A DNA stretch of 64,000 nucleotides, taken from positions 1 through 64,000 of the forward strand of contig NZ_MRZN01000005.1 in NCBI RefSeq assembly GCF_002614725.1, given 5' to 3'. Each line of letters opens with the position of its first letter. Within the stretch, counting starts at the first letter, position 1. The stretch is from Staphylococcus edaphicus (GTDB taxonomy: Bacteria; Bacillota; Bacilli; Staphylococcales; Staphylococcaceae). The notes below the pieces were generated by a model that searched no databases, had not been told where the DNA came from, and saw only the letters and a program-made list of their open reading frames with translations. Positions 1 to 7,565 of this stretch are shown here, one piece after another. The position numbers and the translations under genes are program-made.

Positions 1-48
1 AAGAAAAATAGTAGCTCAACGAGCTACAAAATTATATAAAAATAAAGA

Positions 49-89
49 AAACGTCAATTTCTATATAATTTCAATAGAAATTGACGTTT
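49..89 (-). terminator. Terminator of the yefM-yoeB operon
   Basis: A perfect 16-bp inverted repeat (49-64 and 74-89) with a 9-nt loop lies just past the yoeB stop. On the minus strand it is followed by a T-rich run. A second short hairpin (GTAGCTC-AAC-GAGCTAC) lies at 11-27. Confidence 0.7.
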
Positions 90-125
90 ATTCTTTAATC
101 AGAAATGTTTATGTCCCGGACTCTT

Positions 126-395
126 TTATTTGTAATGATATCTACAAGATGCAACTAATATTGCATTATCATTTACTGTATATCCTAATCTATGTTCGTG
201 ATTAAATCGTCTACTGTAATATCCAGAAAAATTGCCAACTAATTTTTCTGGTTTACCTATTCCGTCTAATGCCCCATCTCTAGAGATGCTTTTTAATAAC
301 TGGTTAATCCTTTTAACCATCTTTCCATCTTTTGTCTGAAAATATTCATAATCATCAAATGCTTGTGGTGAAAAGGTAATGTTCAATTTTGCCAC
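126..395 (-). CDS. yoeB: YoeB/Txe family toxin (ribosome-dependent mRNA endoribonuclease)
   Basis: An 89-residue RelE-superfamily toxin of the YoeB/Txe branch. The family cleaves mRNA in the ribosomal A site and is neutralised by YefM. The E. coli YoeB catalytic residues E46, R65, H83 and Y84 correspond to E50, R69, H87 and Y88 here, and the protein ends in the typical CRYHYK tail. The start is GTG at 393-395, directly abutting the antitoxin stop codon, so the two genes are translationally coupled. Length is normal and no lesion is visible, so the toxin is probably active. It lies at the left edge of the window in an accessory region. Such modules commonly stabilise plasmids or islands in staphylococci, which would fit the other mobile-type genes nearby (inference). 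Confidence 0.92.
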   Translation of the reverse strand: MAKLNITFSPQAFDDYEYFQTKDGKMVKRINQLLKSISRDGALDGIGKPEKLVGNFSGYYSRRFNHEHRLGYTVNDNAILVASCRYHYK

Positions 396-644
396 TTATA
401 TCAAAATATCCTTATTTTTTACATTACCACGTTCTAGGTTTTCAATAGATTCTGATAAGTGTTTCGCATTGGCAGGGTTTTGTTGTAAGTATAGTGTTTC
501 CATTATTTCATTATAATTATCTTCTGACATTATAACTGCATTACGATCTTTTGTTGTAATTGTTATCGTATCGCTATCATCATTAACTTTATTAATCATA
601 TCTTTAAAGTTTTCACGTACATATGAATAAGATTTAACAATCAT
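396..644 (-). CDS. yefM: YefM/Axe family antitoxin
   Basis: An 82-residue antitoxin of the Phd/YefM family, partner of the adjacent YoeB. It begins MIVKSYSYVRENFKDMI, the family's DNA-binding N-terminus, and has the usual acidic C-terminal half that would wrap the toxin. The open frame extends further upstream. The start at 644 is chosen because a strong GAGG ribosome site precedes it and because family members begin at this point. Antitoxin-first order with the toxin immediately after is standard. The operon is probably autorepressed through the palindrome just upstream. Confidence 0.92.
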   Translation of the reverse strand: MIVKSYSYVRENFKDMINKVNDDSDTITITTKDRNAVIMSEDNYNEIMETLYLQQNPANAKHLSESIENLERGNVKNKDILI

Positions 645-683
645 ATCAAATGCCTCCTCACAATTGTAAATGTTCATTATATT

Positions 684-695
684 AATTGTACAATT
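684..695. promoter_or_regulatory. Palindrome in the yefM promoter, candidate antitoxin operator
   Basis: AATTGTACAATT is a perfect 12-bp palindrome about 40 bp upstream of yefM. YefM repressors are known to bind TGTACA-cored palindromes, and this one contains the TGTACA core. The functional assignment is inferred. Confidence 0.5.
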
Positions 696-828
696 AATCA
701 AGTTTTTTAAATAGCGTATCATTACAATAAATATCGAATATCTACTTCTGATAATCATCGATTATGTAAAGAATAAACTCTTAAGTACATATTAAAAAAT
801 TTATCATTCATATAATTTATAAAGTATT

Positions 829-2235
829 TTAATATTGCTGTTTAAAATACTTTATAAGTTCCTGTGCATGTAAATCATATATATCAGTCATTTTAATTTT
901 TCTTGGAGGATTATCTTTAATAACAACTGTTACGGAACATAAGTTGAATTTTCTTTGTAAAAAAGATTGTGAAAAAATCAAATCCTCAATATCTTGTAAA
1001 TTGACAATATATTGACTTAAACTTAGCCCAGAGTTTTTAAAAACCAATAAATCAGAAGAATAAGAGTATTTATTAAAGAATGTTTGTAAAATTTGAGATG
1101 AAATAATTAGTAAAATCAATAAATAGATAATTAATGAGTAGTTTTTAAAGAAATATAAGACAACTGGTAATAAAACTGACCATGACCAACAAGTACGTAA
1201 TAATTTGACAAATATAGCCGACCTTTTCAATTTATAAAAATGGATATTATATAAATCTAAATTAAATAGTAAGTTGAGATGATTATTTATTTTATCAGTT
1301 TCTATGAAGGGGAAAATAATATTTGTTTCAATATCTTTGTTATTTGAATTGATGTTTATAACATTAATTTGGTTAATATTAAATAATTTTTGCCAAAAAC
1401 TAGATTTTATATTAATTGCAGATATTCCAGCTTTATCGACAGAATTATGATAATTTGATATGTATCCCCATACTGTGTCGATGTGCTTACTATGATTACT
1501 TAATTTAAAATTACCAAATAGTAGCATGTTTTTTAAAACTCCAAACAGGAAAGTTAATAATATAATTATTAGGCTTCCCATGAATATATTTGTCCAATTT
1601 TCAAAATATAAATCTTGTAACTGATGTACAAAATCAGAAACATTTAGGAAATCAGAAATGTTTTTATAAATAGTATACATAAAAGTGAAAAATAAAATTA
1701 GATTTAATGACGCAAAAGATCCTTTTAAAATTTGGTGATAATTCATTATATATACATAATTATTTATAACACTATTAGTTGGATCTTTAGTTGACGAGAT
1801 TGAATTTTTAATTTCAGCAATCTCTCTTTTTTTTATAAAAGGTAACACTATCTTTTTTTCGTTTGAATTTGCTTCTACTTTTAAAGTAAGAGAAGAGAGT
1901 TTAAATAATCTTTCCAAAATATTAGTTTTTTCGTTGAAACCTTCAATATTTCCGAAGTTTATTTGTCTTTCTTTTTTTAGAAGACCACCTTCTCTAATAG
2001 TAAGTTTCTCTTGATTAAAAAAAAGACGGAAATTCTTCCAGTATAATAAGGAATTTATTATTAAAAGCAACGCAATAAAAATTAGTAATAAGTACTTTGT
2101 TGTATCAGTAAATTGGAATAATCTTTGTAAAAAAGATAAAGCAAACATATATATAACACATCTTACAATTATATTTGCAGTTTGCATTAAGAGCCAAGAA
2201 GGGTGTATCTGTGCATAATGATATGAATTTGTCAT
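829..2235 (-). CDS. YdbT-like membrane protein with bacterial PH domains, probable bacteriocin immunity
   Basis: A 469-residue membrane protein resembling Bacillus YdbT. It has paired N-terminal transmembrane segments, a PH-like (bPH2) domain, further paired membrane segments near the middle and towards the C-terminus, and PH-like domains after each pair. YdbS/YdbT-type proteins give resistance to antimicrobial peptides in Bacillus. PH-domain proteins of this kind sit in the lacticin Q and aureocin A53 loci, where they are thought to provide immunity. Here it is the last gene of a minus-strand operon (permease, ATPase, small PH protein, this gene) divergent from the bacteriocin gene. The start at 2235 is favoured over the longer frame because GAAAGG precedes it at good spacing. 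Function is inferred from family and context. Confidence 0.75.
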   Translation of the reverse strand: MTNSYHYAQIHPSWLLMQTANIIVRCVIYMFALSFLQRLFQFTDTTKYLLLIFIALLLIINSLLYWKNFRLFFNQEKLTIREGGLLKKERQINFGNIEGFNEKTNILERLFKLSSLTLKVEANSNEKKIVLPFIKKREIAEIKNSISSTKDPTNSVINNYVYIMNYHQILKGSFASLNLILFFTFMYTIYKNISDFLNVSDFVHQLQDLYFENWTNIFMGSLIIILLTFLFGVLKNMLLFGNFKLSNHSKHIDTVWGYISNYHNSVDKAGISAINIKSSFWQKLFNINQINVININSNNKDIETNIIFPFIETDKINNHLNLLFNLDLYNIHFYKLKRSAIFVKLLRTCWSWSVLLPVVLYFFKNYSLIIYLLILLIISSQILQTFFNKYSYSSDLLVFKNSGLSLSQYIVNLQDIEDLIFSQSFLQRKFNLCSVTVVIKDNPPRKIKMTDIYDLHAQELIKYFKQQY

Positions 2236-2239
2236 AATC

Positions 2240-2716
2240 TTACCTTTCAATATTTTGCAATTTGTCTTGAATTTTTTTAGCATCTTGCAAATCTAATCCT
2301 TCAATCTCATGTGTATTAGCCATAGTAATTAATTTTAAATTATATAAATTGAATTTTTTTAAAATAGGCCCTTGATAAATGTCACTTGAATATATATTGG
2401 ATATAGGTATGATTTTGTAACTTTTGAAAAACCACCATCCATATTCAATTTCTATTATTTTTTCAGAATAGTTATAACTAAATATTGAGTATTTTATTTT
2501 TTTTACATGCAGTAATTCTATAGGAAAAGACACTGAAGTAAAAAATAGTATGGTTAAAAAGGAATAAGATATATATTTGTTCCAATTTAAAGCAAACGAT
2601 AAAATAATAAAAGTAAGAGTACATAAAAGGATGATAGTAAATACTAGAGATGTATAATACACCCAAAATCTAATAACTCTTTTAGGTAGTTTTCGTTCAT
2701 AAGAAATTAATTGCAC
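2240..2716 (-). CDS. YdbS-like small membrane protein with PH domain, probable bacteriocin immunity
   Basis: A 158-residue protein with two N-terminal transmembrane segments (about residues 20-45 and 50-70) followed by one PH-like (bPH2) domain with the EIEYGWWF and ISNIYSSDIYQGPI segments. This matches the YdbS layout. It starts with GTG after an AAGGAAGG ribosome site and ends 5 nt before the large YdbT-like gene. YdbS and YdbT are normally encoded as a pair. Their place between an ABC transporter and a leaderless bacteriocin gene suggests a self-protection role. The substrate cannot be read from the sequence. Confidence 0.75.
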   Translation of the reverse strand: MQLISYERKLPKRVIRFWVYYTSLVFTIILLCTLTFIILSFALNWNKYISYSFLTILFFTSVSFPIELLHVKKIKYSIFSYNYSEKIIEIEYGWWFFKSYKIIPISNIYSSDIYQGPILKKFNLYNLKLITMANTHEIEGLDLQDAKKIQDKLQNIER

Positions 2717-2751
2717 AATAAAAATGCCTTCCTTCTTCTATACATGATTTT

Positions 2752-3648
2752 TTAATTATATTTACCAGTATTAATAAAGATTTCTTCTAAACTTGGTTCA
2801 TCAATTACTATCTCACAAACTTTGAATTGATTAGCAACTAATACCTCATTGATTTTAGAAATGTTTTCTTTAGATGTTAAAGTTACTTGTAAAGTATTCG
2901 ATTTCCATTGACAGTTAGTAATAAGAGATTCTATTTGATTTTCTAAAAGAGATCTGTCAAATTTTTGAGAATTTACAAATGTAAAATTTACTTTTAAATC
3001 TGATTTATATGCTTTTTTTAAGTACTCTATATCACCTTGTATTACAATGTTTCCTTTATCCATAATAGCGATTGTGTCGCTTAATTTTTCTACTTCGTCT
3101 AAATTGTGAGAAGTAAAAAAAACTGTTGTGCCTTTTTCTGCAAGTTCTAATATTAGTCGGTGAATAGTTAAAATTGAATTAGCATCTACACCAGATGTTG
3201 GTTCGTCTAAAAATACAATTTCAGGATCATTAATTAATGTTTGAGCAAAAGCTAATTTTTTTTTCATACCAAAAGAGAACTTTTTTGCTTTTAAATTTAT
3301 AGCGTCTCCTAGTCCAACTTTTTTTAATAACGATATCAAATCATTTTTTGATTTGTTACTCTTTAATAATTTATTAAAATATAATAAATGATCTAGGGAG
3401 GTCAAATCATCATAAAGATTAGAATAATCTGGTAATACTCCTATCTTATTTTGAGGAACAGATAATTTATATGTACCATTACTAGGAGTACACAAGCCAG
3501 TAATCATATTTATGAATGTAGATTTTCCAGCTCCATTTTTTCCTAAAAATCCAAAGATATCTCCTTCATTCACGCTTAAGTCAACCTGATTTACGACAGT
3601 ATTGTTACCGTAACTTTTTTTCAACTCTTTAGTTTCAATGGCATTCAT
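2752..3648 (-). CDS. ABC transporter ATP-binding protein, bacteriocin export/immunity
   Basis: A 298-residue ATPase of the multidrug/antimicrobial-peptide type. Walker A is GKNGAGKST (near residue 36), the signature is the slightly unusual FSFGMKKKL, Walker B is IVFLDEPTSG, and the switch histidine lies in FFTSHN. The C-terminal 80 residues after the nucleotide-binding domain are typical of BcrA-like subunits. Its ATG overlaps the permease stop (TAATG), so the two genes are translationally coupled and form one transporter. In related leaderless bacteriocin loci such a two-gene transporter secretes the peptide or removes it from the membrane. That role is inferred here from position. Confidence 0.85.
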   Translation of the reverse strand: MNAIETKELKKSYGNNTVVNQVDLSVNEGDIFGFLGKNGAGKSTFINMITGLCTPSNGTYKLSVPQNKIGVLPDYSNLYDDLTSLDHLLYFNKLLKSNKSKNDLISLLKKVGLGDAINLKAKKFSFGMKKKLAFAQTLINDPEIVFLDEPTSGVDANSILTIHRLILELAEKGTTVFFTSHNLDEVEKLSDTIAIMDKGNIVIQGDIEYLKKAYKSDLKVNFTFVNSQKFDRSLLENQIESLITNCQWKSNTLQVTLTSKENISKINEVLVANQFKVCEIVIDEPSLEEIFINTGKYN

Positions 3649-4337
3649 TATAAATCCCTCTTTCTTATTAATATTATGCTTAAAATCACAAATAATATAG
3701 AAAATAAAATAGGTATATAAGATAATGCTGAATTTTCTTCATGGATAAAATAATGATATGGGGTTAAGTAACTGAAAACCTTCAAAATTATATTGTTACT
3801 TAAAGTGCCCCATAAACCTAATATCGTCATTACTATAGATAGAGTAATTCCTATCAAATTTGTCATTATTGGGTTAGACACTAAAGTAGATATCAGGATA
3901 GTTAATCCTATAAAATATAAAAGAAAAGAAAAAGAAACCATAAATTTATTTATATATATGCTATGAGAAAATAGGGATATCAAAAACATTGACAAGACTA
4001 AACAAATGATCCAAAAAAGTACAATTCCTAGATATTTTCCTATTACAATATTAGCTCTACTAGTTTTAGTAGCAATAAACCTGATTGTTCTAGTACGTAT
4101 TTCTTCATTTATTATGTTATGAGAAAGAGATAATGTAAATAAAGGTCCTGCTATCAAAATTGTCATTGTCAATCCTAAAGTGTAGACATTACTTTCTGCC
4201 CCCATTTCAATTAAGCTTTTGTATTTTTCTCCTACACTGGCAACACCTATAGTTATAGAGAATATAATTAGAATTACTAAAATAGATTTAATACTTTTTA
4301 TTTGTTTTTTAAATTCATGTATAGCTACACTTAACAT
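3648..4337 (-). CDS. ABC-2 type permease, partner of the adjacent ATPase
   Basis: A 229-residue integral membrane protein with about six hydrophobic segments and the ABC-2 permease arrangement: a cytoplasmic N-terminus, a first helix at residues 17-35, and the conserved NEEIRTRTIRFIATKTSR segment near residue 76 before the third helix. It is the first gene of the minus-strand operon and probably shares a divergent promoter region (4338-4483) with the small membrane protein gene on the other strand. It is short but within range for BcrB-like half-transporters, which dimerise. The probable substrate is the bacteriocin at 4872-5036 (inference from context). Confidence 0.8.
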   Translation of the reverse strand: MLSVAIHEFKKQIKSIKSILVILIIFSITIGVASVGEKYKSLIEMGAESNVYTLGLTMTILIAGPLFTLSLSHNIINEEIRTRTIRFIATKTSRANIVIGKYLGIVLFWIICLVLSMFLISLFSHSIYINKFMVSFSFLLYFIGLTILISTLVSNPIMTNLIGITLSIVMTILGLWGTLSNNIILKVFSYLTPYHYFIHEENSALSYIPILFSILFVILSIILIRKRDL

Positions 4338-4483
4338 TAGTCAACCTCCGTAATAATTTAATAAGAAAAAGTAAGGAACAATATTTTTTTATTCTAACTT
4401 TTATTTGAAAATTTCATTATTCTATACGATAATACTATCATGAGATTGAATAAATATAAAATGATAAATAAAGGAGTTATCTT

Positions 4484-4744
4484 ATGTTAATGGAAAGATT
4501 AACAAATTGGTTATTACCAGCTTTTGCAATAATAATTATGCTAGCCGCACAGTATTTTGTTTCCTATAATAAGGGTGGATATTGGAGGTTAATTGTTCCA
4601 GCCATATTTATAATTGTTTTATTCTCTCTCTTCTTTGTAAATATTATTGATATAGCAAGTCTAATAATTTATTTGATTATTGGAGGCCTATTGCTATTAG
4701 AACAAGGATATAAAGGACAAAAAAAATCAAAAGAGAATAACTAA
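4484..4744 (+). CDS. Small membrane protein of unknown function in the bacteriocin locus
   Basis: An 86-residue, very hydrophobic protein with three predicted membrane segments (about 9-26, 34-52 and 55-73) and a short basic tail (GQKKSKENN). A good ribosome site (AAAGGAG) precedes the ATG. I do not recognise a family. It lies between the divergent transporter operon and the leaderless peptide gene, reading towards the peptide. The position suggests an accessory immunity or export function. The 127 bp between it and the peptide contain a separate promoter, so the two need not be co-transcribed. Confidence 0.6.
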   Translation: MLMERLTNWLLPAFAIIIMLAAQYFVSYNKGGYWRLIVPAIFIIVLFSLFFVNIIDIASLIIYLIIGGLLLLEQGYKGQKKSKENN

Positions 4745-4788
4745 AACACAACACAACGTTTAATAAATGTAAATTTTAAAAAATAAGG

Positions 4789-4816
4789 TTGTTTTCTATA
4801 AAAGGTTTGTTACAAT
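4789..4816 (+). promoter_or_regulatory. Probable sigma-A promoter of the bacteriocin gene
   Basis: TTGTTT (4789-4794) and TACAAT (4811-4816) are separated by 16 bp, about 56 bp before the peptide start codon. The -10 box overlaps the left arm of the inverted repeat at 4812-4857, so a protein bound there could block the promoter. Confidence 0.5.
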
Positions 4817-4857
4817 ATTTATTGTAAACGTTGTCAACAGTTTTCAATAAATATTGT
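4812..4857 (+). promoter_or_regulatory. Inverted repeat between promoter and ribosome site of the bacteriocin gene
   Basis: Perfect 13-bp arms ACAATATTTATTG (4812-4824) and CAATAAATATTGT (4845-4857) are separated by 20 bp. The right arm ends exactly at the first base of the AGGAGG ribosome site (4858-4863). It could be an operator for the neighbouring HTH regulator or an RNA hairpin that sets translation. No T-run follows, so it is not a terminator. Confidence 0.65.
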
Positions 4858-4871
4858 AGGAGGTTCTTAAT

Positions 4872-5036
4872 TTGTCTAGAGTAGTTATACAATTAATTAA
4901 TGCAGTTAAAAAATATGGTGGTAAAGCTGTAAACTGGGTAAAAAATAATGCAGGTGCAGTGCTTGATTGGGCTGCAAGAGGATTAAGTATTCCTGATATG
5001 GTGCAAAACGTTAAAGATCTTTTAGGTATTAAGTAA
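4872..5036 (+). CDS. Leaderless bacteriocin of the lacticin Q / aureocin A53 type
   Basis: A 54-residue peptide starting with TTG (4872-4874), 8 nt after a perfect AGGAGG ribosome site. From memory of lacticin Q (KYGSKAVQWAWANKGKILDW ... LGIK), this peptide has KYGGKAVNWVKNNAGAVLDW at residues 14-33 and also ends LLGIK. Length, the central Lys-Tyr-Gly motif, the Trp positions (22 and 33) and the C-terminus all agree. Charge is about +5 (six Lys, two Arg, three Asp). No leader sequence, double-glycine motif or cysteine is present, as expected for class II leaderless bacteriocins, which are active with the initiator Met retained. The divergent ABC transporter and two PH-domain membrane proteins match the immunity/export genes of known loci. 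It is a recognisable but divergent family member. Activity is inferred. Confidence 0.88.
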   Translation: MSRVVIQLINAVKKYGGKAVNWVKNNAGAVLDWAARGLSIPDMVQNVKDLLGIK

Positions 5037-5057
5037 TTTTAAATAAAGTAATTACAT

Positions 5058-5101
5058 AAGCACACCATAAATTCCTATAAGATTTTGTGGTGTGCTTTTC
5101 T
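5058..5101 (+). terminator. Terminator after the bacteriocin gene
   Basis: AAGCACACCA (5058-5067) pairs with TGGTGTGCTT (5088-5097), followed by TTTTC. It lies 21 nt after the peptide stop codon and gives the peptide its own short transcript. Confidence 0.8.
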
Positions 5102-5151
5102 ATTAACTATCGAAATGGATCGTTATTAAGACAAAATTTGATGATGAAACT

Positions 5152-5187
5152 AAAAAGAGTCTGGGATTTATGTCCCAGACTCTTTTT
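5152..5187. terminator. Staphylococcal hairpin repeat (GAGTCTGGGA type), bidirectional terminator
   Basis: A perfect 15-bp inverted repeat: AAAAAGAGTCTGGGA (5152-5166) and TCCCAGACTCTTTTT (5173-5187). This is a hairpin common in staphylococcal intergenic regions. Its right half, TTTATGTCCCAGACTCTTTT, reappears with one change at 108-127. Confidence 0.75.
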
Positions 5188-5294
5188 AGCATACTATTGT
5201 TTCTCTTATGGAAACTTTGTTTCTATAAGTTGGTATATAAGAAATATACCTTATTTAAATTTTCTAGTAACATTAAATATAAGAGGTGTTATTA

Positions 5295-6395
5295 ATGATT
5301 CAAATATCTAAAACAATTAAACAAGAACGTTTAAGACGTGGAATGACTCAAGAAGCAATAGCTGAATTTCTTAATACAACAAAAACTACTATTTCTAAGT
5401 GGGAAAATGCAACACTTTATCCTGATATTACAATGCTTCCAAAATTAGCAAAAGTTTTCAATATTTCAGTAGATAAATTGCTTAATTATAATATTAATAT
5501 GACAGATGAAGAAATTAAGAAAATATCTATATCACTCTCTAAGATGATTAATCGTACAAGTTATGACGAATACTTATCCACTGTGAGAGATTATTATATT
5601 AGTCATTGTAATGAGTTTAAATTTCTTAATTCACTGTTAGGGATTTTATCAAATAATATTTTATATTGTGAGGATAAAACACAAATAAAAGACACAACAA
5701 TATTAGCACATGAAATAGTGAAAACTACTGAGGATAATTCAGAATCTATTTACTTAAAAAGACATGCACAAGGATACCAAACATTAATGTATATGTTTGA
5801 AGGTGATTATTCCTCAGTTATAGAAAACACGCCAGATTTTGACTTGAAAATTGGTGAAAATGCAACATTAACATTAGCTTATTTACAAAAAGAGAACGTT
5901 TCAAAAGCTAAAAATGTGATCCAAACAGATATGTATCAATCTTTGATGATTTATATGCATGATTTTGCTTTAATGATTACCTTCGGATTATATTCTGTGT
6001 CATTAGAATCATTAGAATCAAAGCTTTACCATTTAAATAAAGCTTTTAACGTAGATTATTTATATCCGCATCTAAGTATAAATTGCTATTATCAATTTGC
6101 TTTATATTATGCTAAAAAGTCTGATATTAAGGCTATCGAGTACTTGGAAAAGTATTGCCAATGCTTTGATTATCTAGTTACCGATTTTGTGTATCAAAAA
6201 GATGAATTTTTTGATGCTATTGAAGAATGGTTAGATACGTTACCGTTAGGGGAACGACTACCAGCAAATTATGAAAATACTTTGAATACTATATGCTCAA
6301 GAATATTAGAAAATGAATATTTTAATACTTTAGATAATTTTGAAACTATAAAAAATAATTTACTTAGAATTTATAATAAAAAGGATGAAGGTTAA
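5295..6395 (+). CDS. XRE-type HTH regulator with TPR-like C-terminal region
   Basis: A 366-residue protein. Residues 1-65 form an XRE/Cro-C1 helix-turn-helix (IKQERLRRGMTQEAIAEFLN, then TTISKWEN and YPDITMLPKLAKVFNIS). The remaining 300 residues are helical and TPR-like, as in peptide-responsive Rgg/PlcR-like or MutR-type regulators. The start at 5295 follows an AGAGGTG ribosome site. The next gene begins at the base after this stop codon, so the two are probably co-transcribed. Downstream of a bacteriocin gene, a likely role is control of bacteriocin or immunity expression, possibly through the inverted repeat at 4812-4857. No signal peptide gene is evident, so the inducer is unknown. Confidence 0.75.
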   Translation: MIQISKTIKQERLRRGMTQEAIAEFLNTTKTTISKWENATLYPDITMLPKLAKVFNISVDKLLNYNINMTDEEIKKISISLSKMINRTSYDEYLSTVRDYYISHCNEFKFLNSLLGILSNNILYCEDKTQIKDTTILAHEIVKTTEDNSESIYLKRHAQGYQTLMYMFEGDYSSVIENTPDFDLKIGENATLTLAYLQKENVSKAKNVIQTDMYQSLMIYMHDFALMITFGLYSVSLESLESKLYHLNKAFNVDYLYPHLSINCYYQFALYYAKKSDIKAIEYLEKYCQCFDYLVTDFVYQKDEFFDAIEEWLDTLPLGERLPANYENTLNTICSRILENEYFNTLDNFETIKNNLLRIYNKKDEG

Positions 6396-7226
6396 TTGAG
6401 ACATAGAAAAAATATAATAGCATTAGTGTTAACAACTCTTATCACACTATCCGGTTGTGATTATTCAAAACCAGAAAATGAAAATGGCTTTTTCTATGAT
6501 ACTTTTGCTGCACCAATAGATAATCTTTTACATTGGTTAGGATCTATATTTAATGATAATTACGGCTTAGCAATCATTGTAATCGTGTTAATTGTTAGAA
6601 TTATCATGTTACCGTTCATGTTAGCTCAATCTAAAAATGGACACTTCATGCGTAAGAAGATGGAGATCATAAAGCCTGAAATGACTAAGATACAAGAAAA
6701 AATAAAAAATGCAAACACTCAAGAAGAAAAAATGGCTGCGAACCAAGAAATGATGAATAAATATAAAGAATATAATATGAATCCTATGAAGACCATGTTA
6801 GGATGTTTGCCATTACTTGTGCAAATGCCAGTTTTATTTGGACTATATGTTTCATTAAAATGGCCTTCGAGTGGTGGCCTGACTGAGCATGCTAATTTTC
6901 TTTGGTTTGATCTAACTCAGCCTGATATTTGGATTACTATAATCGCTGGTATTTTGTATATCATACAACCGTTAGTAAATTTAGAAAATATGCCTAAAGA
7001 ACAACGTTCTATGGGATATATGATGGCTGTCATTTCTCCTTTATTTATTATATATATTTCAATTACGTCAGCTTCAGCTTTGGGGTTATATTGGACAATT
7101 AACGCTGCATTTTTAATCATTCAAATGTTCTTTTCGAATAGATATTATTCGACATTAGCTACAAAAGAAGCTAATCAATTGAAGAGAAAAATTGAAAGCA
7201 ATAAGAGTGTGGATGAAAGTACTTAG
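6396..7226 (+). CDS. yidC: YidC/OxaA-type membrane protein insertase, probable accessory paralogue
   Basis: A 276-residue YidC/Oxa1 family protein, which inserts and folds membrane proteins. It has a lipoprotein signal with lipobox LSGC (Cys21) followed by DYSKP as in staphylococcal YidC. The first core helix carries the conserved basic residue in [14 protein letters not shown], then come a charged cytoplasmic hairpin (about 85-130), further helices, and the SASALGLYW segment near residue 225. It starts with TTG immediately after the stop of the HTH/TPR regulator, preceded by AAGGATGAAGG. The C-terminal tail is shorter than in the housekeeping protein. The usual chromosomal yidC is not in this window, so this is probably a second copy (inference). 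It may help insert or protect against the bacteriocin. Confidence 0.85.
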   Translation: MRHRKNIIALVLTTLITLSGCDYSKPENENGFFYDTFAAPIDNLLHWLGSIFNDNYGLAIIVIVLIVRIIMLPFMLAQSKNGHFMRKKMEIIKPEMTKIQEKIKNANTQEEKMAANQEMMNKYKEYNMNPMKTMLGCLPLLVQMPVLFGLYVSLKWPSSGGLTEHANFLWFDLTQPDIWITIIAGILYIIQPLVNLENMPKEQRSMGYMMAVISPLFIIYISITSASALGLYWTINAAFLIIQMFFSNRYYSTLATKEANQLKRKIESNKSVDEST

Positions 7227-7565
7227 CTTTAAAATGATACTTTATGATATTCTAATATTATATATTTGTAATTGTAGGAGTTGTCGTTATTTTGTTGTCT
7301 TTATTACTATAATGATATAAAAACCTCTCTTTACTAGAAAATTCTTTATAAGAGGACGGTTGTGTGAATTTATGTTTGTTCCAAACTTAGTAATTATAAG
7401 GAATTTAAAAGAAGAACTATTTAAACATTAAAAATAACGATTGATGATTTTACTCACCAACCGTTAAAAGTGTGTTAATGGTTCAAGAACCTCTTATTTA
7501 AGTGGGATACGCTATGTTATGCTTAGTTTAGTGAATACATAATTATTTTAAGGAGATATATATAG
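7227..7565. other. Intergenic region without recognisable gene
   Basis: 339 bp of AT-rich sequence. AACCTCTC (7322-7329) has a loosely complementary partner about 20 bp further on (AGAGGACGGTT), which may terminate yidC. The end of the region has an AAGGAGATA ribosome site for the next gene. No other feature is seen. Confidence 0.4.

Noticed and set aside
5152..5187. CRISPR-like repeat or mobile element end
   Set aside because: It is a single hairpin of a common staphylococcal terminator type; no regularly spaced array or transposase is present anywhere in the window.
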